10,053 nucleotides of DNA from JALYSX01 sp036510515 (GTDB lineage Bacteria; Vulcanimicrobiota; Vulcanimicrobiia; Vulcanimicrobiales; Vulcanimicrobiaceae), in contig DATCDS010000083.1 of the NCBI GenBank assembly GCA_036510515.1, forward strand, positions 1 through 10,053, written 5' to 3'. The notes beneath the pieces were generated by a model. That model was not told the origin of the DNA. It was given only the letters and a program-made list of their open reading frames with translations, and ran no database searches. Made by a program: the position numbers and the translations under genes. Below are positions 1-4,374 of the stretch, in pieces (positions within the stretch are counted from its first letter, which is position 1; the number at the start of each line of letters is the position of its first letter).

Positions 1-228
1 GTCGTGGGGGCCCAGACCCGCCTTGTCCAGCGCGCGTTGCGCGGCTTCGACGGCCAGGTCGCTGGTCGCGATGTTGGCGTCGACCCAGTGCCGGCGCTTC
101 ATGCCGGTGCGAGAAGAGATCCACTCGTCGTTCGTATCCAGACCCCATTTCTGGAAGTCCTCGTTCGTGACGATATTCGGCGGGGCGTAACGCCCGACCG
201 CAACGATCTTAACGCCGGTCAATGACAA
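1..228 (-). CDS. fabH: Beta-ketoacyl-ACP synthase III (FabH), N-terminal part, cut by window edge
   Basis: FabH condenses an acyl-CoA primer with malonyl-ACP to start fatty acid synthesis in the cytosol. About 76 N-terminal codons are visible. They read LTGVKIVAVGRYAPPNIVTN, then an aspartate-glutamate-tryptophan-isoleucine (DEWI) stretch followed by SSRTGMKRRH, which matches the conserved FabH N-terminus (TNDEWI..RTGI). The catalytic Cys-His-Asn residues lie outside the window. The start is uncertain. The frame is open back into rpmF, and the likeliest starts are TTG at 228 or TTG at 222; neither has a clear Shine-Dalgarno sequence. The gene begins 17 bases after the rpmF stop, so it is the third gene of a yceD-rpmF-fabH operon. 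In many bacteria plsX lies between rpmF and fabH, and here it does not. The identity is secure; the exact start is not. Confidence 0.88.
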   Translation of the reverse strand, partial: MSLTGVKIVAVGRYAPPNIVTNEDFQKWGLDTNDEWISSRTGMKRRHWVDANIATSDLAVEAAQRALDKAGLGPHD

Positions 229-245
229 CGCAAAATTACGATCTG

Positions 246-452
246 TTAGCCGTGCGAGTGGCCGGCGTGAGCGTCCTTGATCTCCACGACCTGTCGCCCG
301 TCGTACATGCCGCACGCTTCGCACGCGAAGTGCGGCCGCTTGGCCTGATGACATTGCGGGCATTCCACGGTCGTCACCGGCAGCAATTGCCAGTTGGCCG
401 CGCGCCGGCTGCGCGTCTTACTGCGCGGGGTCTTCCACTTTAGATTTGCCAC
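246..452 (-). CDS. rpmF: 50S ribosomal protein bL32
   Basis: A 68-residue structural protein of the large ribosomal subunit. The N-terminus is basic (MANLKWKTPRSKTRSRRAAN), and a four-cysteine zinc ribbon has the pairs C31-x2-C34 and C44-x2-C47, followed by the GxYxGRxVV-type segment (GMYDGRQVV). This is the usual bL32 layout. The C-terminus has a short His-rich tail (HAGHSHG). The start is GTG at 452, supported by GGAGAAG about 6 bases upstream. This start lies inside the end of yceD: the two reading frames overlap by 35 bases (418-452), so the rpmF ribosome binding site sits inside yceD coding sequence and translation is probably coupled. The yceD-rpmF pairing is conserved in many bacteria. 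The family assignment is certain in practice. Confidence 0.95.
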   Translation of the reverse strand: MANLKWKTPRSKTRSRRAANWQLLPVTTVECPQCHQAKRPHFACEACGMYDGRQVVEIKDAHAGHSHG

Positions 453-939
453 GATCTTCTCCGTTATCGCACGAGCAAGCGCTCGCGTTGAGGTTTGCGC
501 CGCACGTCGCGCACAGGCCTTTGCAGTCGTCGCCGCAGCGAAGGCCCAAGGGCAACGCGCTAAGCACCAGCTGCTGGGTTAAGTCTTCGACGTCCAGACG
601 GCTCTCCGTCAGCACGTTGCTGTCCCCGAACGGGTCCGTCTGCCGGCTCTGTGTCGGGTCCAAGCGCTCTTCGACCTCGACGTGCACCGCACGTTCGACG
701 TCTTCCAAACAGGCGTCGCATTCACCGTGAGCGAGGACATCGATCCCACCTTCGACCGTCAAGAGGCGATCGATGCAACGTAGCTCGAGCCGGACCCGTG
801 CCGGCTGTGGGAAGTCCATCCCCTCAAACGGTTCGAGTGCGATCCGATCCTCGATGCGGATCTGCTGGCCGTTGCCGGCGAGCACCCCCGAGACATCGAT
901 CGTAGTAGCTTTGCCCATAGATTCGTTTACTAGCGACAT
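418..939 (-). CDS. yceD: YceD family (DUF177) protein
   Basis: A 173-residue member of the YceD/DUF177 family, found next to rpmF across bacteria and linked by genetics elsewhere to 23S rRNA synthesis or processing. The diagnostic C-terminal part has LPLGLRCGDDCKGLCATCG, with C135, C139, C143 and C146, followed by C155 and C157. This is the C..DCKGLCP.CG metal-ribbon pattern of the family. A second CxxC pair lies at C74/C77 (ECDAC). The start is chosen at ATG 939. An alternative in-frame ATG at 918 (MGKATTIDVSG) is possible, because neither has a normal Shine-Dalgarno and a strong hairpin (944-969) lies directly before the first. It is the first gene of the operon and overlaps rpmF by 35 bases. 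A near-perfect promoter lies at 981-1009. Confidence 0.9.
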   Translation of the reverse strand: MSLVNESMGKATTIDVSGVLAGNGQQIRIEDRIALEPFEGMDFPQPARVRLELRCIDRLLTVEGGIDVLAHGECDACLEDVERAVHVEVEERLDPTQSRQTDPFGDSNVLTESRLDVEDLTQQLVLSALPLGLRCGDDCKGLCATCGANLNASACSCDNGEDRGKSKVEDPAQ

Positions 940-943
940 ATTG

Positions 944-969
944 ACGGGGACCCGTTGCGGGGTCCCCGT
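944..969. promoter_or_regulatory. Perfect 10-bp hairpin in the yceD leader
   Basis: ACGGGGACCC (944-953) and GGGTCCCCGT (960-969) are perfect inverted copies around a 6-base loop. No T run follows on either strand, so it is not a typical intrinsic terminator. On the minus strand it lies between the predicted transcription start (about 974) and the yceD ATG, ending 4 bases before the start codon. It therefore fills the place where a ribosome binding site should be. It could control translation or protect the 5' end of the mRNA. The hairpin is seen directly; its role is inferred. Confidence 0.6.
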
Positions 970-980
970 ATGACCAGGAC

Positions 981-1009
981 ATTGTAGAATCCCGCGAGGG
1001 TCTTGTCAA
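981..1009 (-). promoter_or_regulatory. Sigma70-type promoter of yceD-rpmF-fabH
   Basis: On the minus strand, TTGACA (1009-1004) and TACAAT (986-981) are separated by exactly 17 bases. This matches the consensus in 11 of 12 positions and predicts a start near 974, about 35 bases before the yceD ATG. It is the best promoter in the window. Its -10 overlaps a plus-strand TAGAAT (985-990) that could serve the divergent transglycosylase operon, though no good -35 accompanies that one. Confidence 0.8.
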
Positions 1010-1040
1010 ACGGCTGCGTCGGAGGGATGGGGGCCGTGCC

Positions 1041-1703
1041 ATGACCAGCGTTTCGGGCGTCAGCGCCGATCTCACCCGCCGGGGCGTCGCCTTCGCCCCG
1101 GCCATCGCCCAAGCTGCCGCTCGCCACGGGGTGGATCCCATCCTGATGGCCGCCGTCGCCGCTCAGGAAACGGGCGGCCCGGGTAGCAACGCCGGGCGCA
1201 ACGTCCTGGGCGATGGCGGCCACGGCCACGGACTCTTCCAAATCGACGACCGCTACCACCCCTTCGCCGCGTCGGGCGGCGCGATGGACCCGACGAGAAA
1301 TGCCGATTATGCCGCCGGGATGCTTCGCGGCCTGCTCGATCGCTACGGCGGAAACGTCCGCGAGGCACTCTCGTGCTACAACGCCGGCCGGCCCAACGCC
1401 ACCGGAACGACCACGCGTTGGGCTGACGGCAAGACCCTTGGATATGCCGATTCCGTCCTGCGGCACTACGAACGCCTGAGCGGGAAGCCGGCCTCGTCCG
1501 CCACGACGCCGGCCCCGACGCCGGGTCCCGCCTCGCAATCGAGCGACGCGTCAGCCTTTGGCGAGATCTCCTCGCTGTTGCTGGGCGAGGCGGTCGCCGA
1601 GCGAGCGTCGACCGCAAGCCACGTTAACGCGCTTTCCGACTACCACATTCGTTCCTACCGCCAACTGGCGGGTTTGAGCCCCGACCCCACACCCTCGATC
1701 TAA
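1041..1703 (+). CDS. Lysozyme-like (SLT-type) transglycosylase without signal peptide
   Basis: A 220-residue protein with a lysozyme-like lytic transglycosylase domain at roughly residues 15-150. Such enzymes cleave the MurNAc-GlcNAc bond of peptidoglycan. The visible motifs are AAVAAQETGG with the likely catalytic Glu43, GHGLFQID (residues 62-69, the GLxQI motif), and ALSCYNAG (109-116, the YNxG motif). After it come a Pro/Ala/Ser/Thr-rich linker (about 150-172) and a helical tail (173-215) that I do not recognise. No signal peptide or membrane helix is seen, which is unusual for a peptidoglycan enzyme. This suggests export by a dedicated machine or release by lysis. The first ATG with a homologous frame is 1041. 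GGAGG lies 15 bases upstream (1021-1025), farther than usual, and a G-rich stretch is nearer. The gene heads a three-gene operon with the two small genes downstream. A phage endolysin is an alternative, but no phage genes are nearby. Confidence 0.82.
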   Translation: MTSVSGVSADLTRRGVAFAPAIAQAAARHGVDPILMAAVAAQETGGPGSNAGRNVLGDGGHGHGLFQIDDRYHPFAASGGAMDPTRNADYAAGMLRGLLDRYGGNVREALSCYNAGRPNATGTTTRWADGKTLGYADSVLRHYERLSGKPASSATTPAPTPGPASQSSDASAFGEISSLLLGEAVAERASTASHVNALSDYHIRSYRQLAGLSPDPTPSI

Positions 1704-1714
1704 GGAGTAGCAGG

Positions 1715-2008
1715 ATGTCATTCCTGGCCGCGCTCGCCCCAACGCTCATCGGCGCTATCGGCAACGGCGCCGACAATGCCGCAATGTCTGCTCTCGAGCA
1801 ACAAGACGAGCAGTTTCAAATGGGGCTCTACGCCGATCAAGTGCAGCATCAAGAACAGATGTCGATGCAGTCGACGATCTTCGATCAGATGATGGACGAA
1901 CGCTCGGAGAACATGCGCGAGATCAATACGCTTCGCGACATCGAGATGCAGTCGCGCAAAGCCGATAACGATATCACCAAGAAGTTCATCCAGTCGATTA
2001 CAGAATGA
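1715..2008 (+). CDS. Small helical Met/Gln-rich protein, unknown
   Basis: A 97-residue protein that I do not recognise. The N-terminal part (residues 3-17) is a short hydrophobic segment with glycines (FLAALAPTLIGAIG), too small for a confident membrane span and without a cleavage motif. Residues 24-95 look continuously helical and probably form a coiled coil. They are rich in methionine (9 in the protein) and glutamine (12), with no cysteine or proline after residue 9. AAGGAG at 1702-1707, 7 bases before the ATG, is a good ribosome binding site and overlaps the stop of the transglycosylase gene. Its stop overlaps the next start (ATGA). The composition resembles small secreted helical subunits of specialised secretion systems, but this is only a likeness; no family can be named. 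Confidence 0.72.
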   Translation: MSFLAALAPTLIGAIGNGADNAAMSALEQQDEQFQMGLYADQVQHQEQMSMQSTIFDQMMDERSENMREINTLRDIEMQSRKADNDITKKFIQSITE

Positions 2009-2304
2009 TCGTCGGTACGATTCTCGCGCCGCCGCCTCCGGCGACGCGCAGCGCCGATGCCGGCAGCGACGCGCCCTCCGATACGCCGGCAGTGCACGAT
2101 CCCCACCTGCGCAGCGTGCTAGCCGAAGAGCTCGCCGCCGAACGGCGAGCCCAAGAACGTCTCCTGCTCCAGCGGCAGCGATTCGATCTCTCCAACGAAC
2201 GCCGCGCCGAACTAATCCGCGAAGAGGGCGCCATCCGCGACATGCTGATGGCCTTCCTTAAAGACGAAGACGCCAACCTCAAGAAGTGGATCGAACTAAT
2301 CTAG
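2005..2304 (+). CDS. Small coiled-coil protein, unknown
   Basis: A 99-residue protein that I do not recognise. Residues 9-30 are a Pro/Ala/Asp/Ser-rich disordered stretch containing four prolines in a row. Residues 35-78 are a highly charged Arg/Glu/Leu-rich helix with coiled-coil character (ELAAERRAQERLLLQRQRF). The tail from about 79 to 99 is amphipathic. It has no cysteine, signal peptide or membrane segment. The ATG overlaps the preceding stop as ATGA, so translation is probably coupled, and no separate ribosome binding site is needed. Its place in the operon suggests it works with the helical protein and the transglycosylase, for example as a partner, chaperone or second structural subunit; this is inference. 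Confidence 0.7.
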   Translation: MIVGTILAPPPPATRSADAGSDAPSDTPAVHDPHLRSVLAEELAAERRAQERLLLQRQRFDLSNERRAELIREEGAIRDMLMAFLKDEDANLKKWIELI

Positions 2305-2341
2305 GCAGGCTTAAGCCCTAGACGCCCCGAGGCGCGTCGGT

Positions 2342-2347
2342 TATACT
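2342..2347 (+). promoter_or_regulatory. -10 element (TATACT) of the tRNA-Ile gene
   Basis: TATACT lies 12 bases upstream of the tRNA 5' end, so transcription would start near 2354. The same hexamer precedes the RNase P RNA gene at 5240. No convincing -35 is seen about 17 bases upstream. Confidence 0.45.
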
Positions 2348-2359
2348 CTTGCCTTGCCC

Positions 2360-2436
2360 GGGCCATTAGCTCAGCTGGTTAGAGCGCATGCTTGATAAGC
2401 ATGAGGTCCCTGGTTCGATCCCAGGATGGCCCACCA
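2360..2436 (+). tRNA. tRNA-Ile (anticodon GAT)
   Basis: A complete cloverleaf. The acceptor strand GGGCCAT pairs with ATGGCCC. A D arm (AGCTCAGCTGGTTAGAGC) is present. The anticodon stem CATGC/GCATG encloses the loop TTGATAA with anticodon GAT at 2394-2396. The T arm reads CCTGGTTCGATCCCAGG. Discriminator A2433 is followed by an encoded CCA. It is a single gene with its own terminator just downstream. tRNA-Ile(GAT) is often in the 16S-23S spacer, but no rRNA is present here. Confidence 0.97.
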
Positions 2437-2440
2437 TAAC

Positions 2441-2468
2441 GAAAGCCCCGATCTTCATCGGGGCTTTT
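2441..2468 (+). terminator. Intrinsic terminator after tRNA-Ile, probably bidirectional
   Basis: AAAGCCCCGAT (2442-2452) and ATCGGGGCTTT (2457-2467) pair perfectly over 11 bp around CTTC, followed by T on the plus strand. On the minus strand the stem also ends in a T-containing tract (GGGGCTTTCG). It can therefore serve the convergent unknown gene, whose stop codon (2457-2455) lies in the loop. Confidence 0.85.
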
Positions 2469-2862
2469 CCTTACAAATGTGGCCCGCATTGAAACGCAAC
2501 GACGCAATGATGCGCTGCGCGAGCCTAACTTTGGCGGAAGGTAGGTGCGCGTAAAAGGCGTCTACGGCGTCTCTGCCCGGTTCCCCCACGACGAGGGCGC
2601 CCGAATTCCCGGAGAAATGCTCCCAGGCTTGTCGGCCGTTCAGGCAGATGTGCCTGTAGCCTTTGAGATCGTAAGCGCCGCCGCCTACGAAAAGATTGAG
2701 CACCGCAGGCCCCTGGCGCCGTTCGTGCAGATCGTAGAAATCGACTTCGAATCCCGCGCGTCGACGGCTGATGCGCATCGCGACCGGAACCGTCAGCCGC
2801 AGACCGCCGTTATCTAGGTAGACGAGCCTTGTCGCCGCCGCGAGGGCAAGTGCGAACATCAT
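2455..2862 (-). CDS. Small unknown protein, coupled to the sanA-like pseudogene
   Basis: A 135-residue protein that I do not recognise. It starts MMFALALAAATRLVYLDNGG, a short hydrophobic N-terminus that might be a weak signal sequence but lacks the usual basic residues. The rest is mixed alpha/beta in look, with GYRHICLNGRQAWEHFSG in the middle, two cysteines (C73 and C130) and a basic tail. GGGAG lies just upstream of the tandem ATGs at 2862 and 2859, at better spacing for the second. Its first ATG overlaps the TGA of the upstream sanA-like frame (ATGA), which shows that it was the second gene of that operon and supports it as a real gene. The last five residues are encoded inside the tRNA-Ile terminator hairpin. 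With the upstream gene broken, expression is uncertain. Confidence 0.6.
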   Translation of the reverse strand: MMFALALAAATRLVYLDNGGLRLTVPVAMRISRRRAGFEVDFYDLHERRQGPAVLNLFVGGGAYDLKGYRHICLNGRQAWEHFSGNSGALVVGEPGRDAVDAFYAHLPSAKVRLAQRIIASLRFNAGHICKEKPR

Positions 2863-3295
2863 GTCGCTCCCACGCCCGACGGGCTCGTTCTGTGACCGCT
2901 CAGCGGTTCGGGAGGGCCTAGCAGCGGCGGACGAGGCTTCAGCAACGTGTCGACGACGGCTTTGACGCGGGCGGCGACTTCGCGCTCGGCTTGGTGGGTC
3001 ATCAGATCGTTGCCGTACTTACCCCAGTCCGCCTACGCGAGGCCGACGGCGTCGATGCCTAGGCTGCGGCACAAGTGTATCGCGCGCGGCAAATGAAACG
3101 CCTACGTTTCGACGATCACGGAGCGGACGCCGAAGATTTGTCGGGCGCGATAGCACGAATCGTAGGTATCGAAGCCCGCGTAATCGAGCACGATGCCAAA
3201 GGGCGACGATGCGCGCGATCCTTGCCATGCGTTCATCGTCATGCCTAGGATATCGCGAATCCTGCGAGACGTCGTGTTGGCGAGCAACGGGCTCT
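2859..3295 (-). pseudogene. SanA/YdcF-like (DUF218) gene, decayed
   Basis: On the minus strand the segment around 3105-3200 reads IVLDYAGFDTYDSCYRAR then QIFGV, which is the SanA/YdcF signature. After it come AFHLPRAIHLCRSLGIDAVG, a C-terminal KAVVDTLLKPRPPLLGPP and PLSGH, all in the expected order. Three lesions are visible. A TAG at 3104-3102 stands where relatives have Gln in VTQ.FHLPRA. A second in-frame TAG lies at 3035-3033. The upstream motif VSQDSRYPRHDDERMA (like VSGDNR...DDE..MA) lies in a different frame (3270-3220), so there is a frame change near 3205-3225. The N-terminal half is missing before about 3295. Intact relatives are membrane-anchored proteins tied to envelope barrier function. 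The frame ends at TGA 2861-2859, overlapping the next start. Confidence 0.8.
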
Positions 3296-3311
3296 CCACC
3301 ACACGCGCATA

Positions 3312-3342
3312 TTGACAGGGACCCTCGCGCGGGGTGGACAAT
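3312..3342 (+). promoter_or_regulatory. Promoter of tRNA-Ala(TGC)
   Basis: A perfect -35 TTGACA (3312-3317) is followed 19 bases later by GACAAT (3337-3342), giving a start near 3349 and a leader of about 11 bases. The spacing is long and the -10 has four consensus positions. The position just before a tRNA gene supports the call. Confidence 0.55.
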
Positions 3343-3359
3343 GGTCGGGCGATTGGCTC

Positions 3360-3432
3360 GGGGACGTAGCTCAGTTGGTAGAGCGCCGCGTTTGCAACGC
3401 GGATGTCAGGGGTTCGAGTCCCCTCGTCTCCA
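3360..3432 (+). tRNA. tRNA-Ala (anticodon TGC)
   Basis: The acceptor GGGGACG pairs with CGTCTCC and includes the G3:U70 wobble that marks alanine tRNAs. The anticodon stem CCGCG/CGCGG encloses TTTGCAA, with anticodon TGC at 3393-3395. The T arm is AGGGGTTCGAGTCCCCT. The discriminator is A3432. CCA is not encoded (TAAG follows), unlike the two other intact tRNA genes here. Confidence 0.97.
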
Positions 3433-3463
3433 TAAGATCGTTTCCGCTTGCAAGGAGTGCACG

Positions 3464-3488
3464 GACCGGGCGTGAATACGCCCCGGTC
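3464..3488. other. GC-rich hairpin between the two tRNA-Ala genes
   Basis: GACCGGGCG (3464-3472) and CGCCCCGGTC (3479-3488) pair with one bulged C around TGAATA. No T run follows, so it is a weak terminator at best. It may be a processing structure if both tRNAs share one transcript. Confidence 0.4.
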
Positions 3489-3510
3489 GCGACGGCCGGT
3501 GCGGCGGTGC

Positions 3511-3586
3511 GGGGGCATAGCTCAGTTGGTAGAGCATCACGCTGGCAGCGTGAGGGTCAGGAGTTCGAGTCTCCTTGCCTCCACCA
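3511..3586 (+). tRNA. tRNA-Ala (anticodon GGC)
   Basis: The acceptor GGGGGCA pairs with TGCCTCC and carries the alanine G3:U70 pair. The anticodon stem TCACG/CGTGA encloses CTGGCAG, with anticodon GGC at 3544-3546. The T arm is AGGAGTTCGAGTCTCCT. The discriminator is A3583, and CCA is encoded at 3584-3586. A terminator follows after two bases. With the upstream tRNA-Ala(TGC) it covers all alanine codons. Confidence 0.97.
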
Positions 3587-3588
3587 AG

Positions 3589-3620
3589 AATCGCTCGTTT
3601 TTACGGGCGATTTTCTTTTT
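3589..3620 (+). terminator. Intrinsic terminator after tRNA-Ala(GGC)
   Basis: AATCGCTCGT (3589-3598) pairs with ACGGGCGATT (3603-3612), 10 bp with one G-T wobble, around a four-T loop. It is followed by TTCTTTTT. Confidence 0.88.
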
Positions 3621-3769
3621 CCGGCCCGGAAATGTTGCCATTCCGTTGCCGAGTCTCACTCCCTGGCCGCTACGCTCGAACGAGCTGACGCAAACTGCGC
3701 TCTAAGCGTTCGGCCCCGAGGCACGTTCGTGGATCGGAAGGACATTTGCTTGTGAACGATACCAAGTCT

Positions 3770-3809
3770 CTACGTGTGGTTGAAGGTTCGAGTCCTTCCC
3801 GGTGCACCA
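3770..3809 (+). repeat. 3' fragment of a tRNA gene, possible old attachment site
   Basis: GAAGG-TTCGAGT-CCTTC (3782-3798) is a perfect T arm. It is followed by an acceptor 3' strand CCGGTGC, discriminator A3806 and CCA (3807-3809). The matching 5' acceptor would be GCACCGG, and it is not found upstream; only GCAC occurs at 3721, without a D arm or anticodon stem. The preceding TACGTGTGGTT resembles the anticodon-to-variable-loop part of bacterial tRNA-Arg. Such 3' halves are what remains when an element integrates into a tRNA gene. The call as tRNA remnant is firm; tRNA-Arg origin and att status are inference. The 3621-3769 stretch before it holds nothing else I can support. Confidence 0.6.
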
Positions 3810-3867
3810 TGAATTGCTCCGGAGACCATCGGCCTCTGGAGCTCTTGCTTACGAAAGGTACGCGAAC

Positions 3868-4203
3868 ATGAATCGTCTCTTTGGCCCCTTGGCAGTGACC
3901 GCGGCGTTGGTCGTCGCATTGTTAATCATGACTTCGCTTCCGGCGCTCGCAGGTCAGCGCCTGTTCTCGGTTTGGAACACCGGGCCGGACCCAATTTCGG
4001 TACAGTTTCCCGACGGCGTCGCAGGCCCCGGTACGGTCGTCGAAACGGTCTCCAGCCACGAGTTCAAGCGCTTTAAGGTCAACGATGAGAAGTTCAAAGT
4101 CATCGTAAAGGGTCCAAAATACGGCAGCTGCGAGACGAGCAGAGAAATTCCCCGGGGCAAGAACATCACATTTAATGCGCCTTGTACCGTCGACCTGTCG
4201 TAA
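3868..4203 (+). CDS. Small secreted protein with two cysteines, unknown
   Basis: A 111-residue protein with a good Sec signal peptide: MNR, then a hydrophobic core to about residue 22, and a cleavage site after PALA (residue 28) before GQ. The mature part of about 83 residues looks like a small beta-rich domain (FSVWNTGPDPISVQF, FKVIVKGPKYGSC). It has exactly two cysteines, C88 and C106, that could form a disulfide. I do not recognise the family. The start at 3868 is chosen over an in-frame GTG/ATG near 3802 because it gives a proper signal peptide and has AAAGG 9 bases upstream; the earlier start would place codons across the tRNA 3' end. It stands alone, downstream of the tRNA remnant, with no terminator seen after it. 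Confidence 0.75.
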   Translation: MNRLFGPLAVTAALVVALLIMTSLPALAGQRLFSVWNTGPDPISVQFPDGVAGPGTVVETVSSHEFKRFKVNDEKFKVIVKGPKYGSCETSREIPRGKNITFNAPCTVDLS

Positions 4204-4374
4204 TCGATAGTTGGGCCGCGGGGTGAGCGTCCGTTCGGTCGGTCGAACGCGCGTGCGCCTTTGTCGGCGAGCGTTTGCAAGTCGCGCATACGCTCGTCCT
4301 GAAGTAGGCTTCCTCACCGTTCAACCGTGTGGTCGACGCGTTATATCGCGTGCGTATTGTGGTAGAACTCGCGC

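Noticed and set aside
1715..2304. Naming the two small proteins as type III secretion needle, filament or chaperone components
   Set aside because: Only general helical character supports it; no secretion-system gene is in the window and no specific motif was seen.
3033..3104. TAG recoded as glutamine in this organism
   Set aside because: rpmF-independent genes such as yvcK, DUF2203 and the DUF4397 gene end in TAG at their expected family ends, and the sanA-like gene has further lesions.
3102..3755. Open frames crossing the tRNA-Ala genes on both strands
   Set aside because: They run through intact tRNA cloverleaves and the terminator; only the SanA-like part on the minus strand has protein similarity.
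3720..3809. A full 90-base tRNA with a long variable arm ending at the CCA at 3809
   Set aside because: Only four acceptor bases (GCAC) can pair, and no D arm or anticodon stem can be formed.
4232..4249. Inverted repeat CGTTCG-N6-CGAACG after the secreted protein gene
   Set aside because: Six base pairs in GC-rich DNA with no T run; likely chance, though a weak terminator cannot be excluded.
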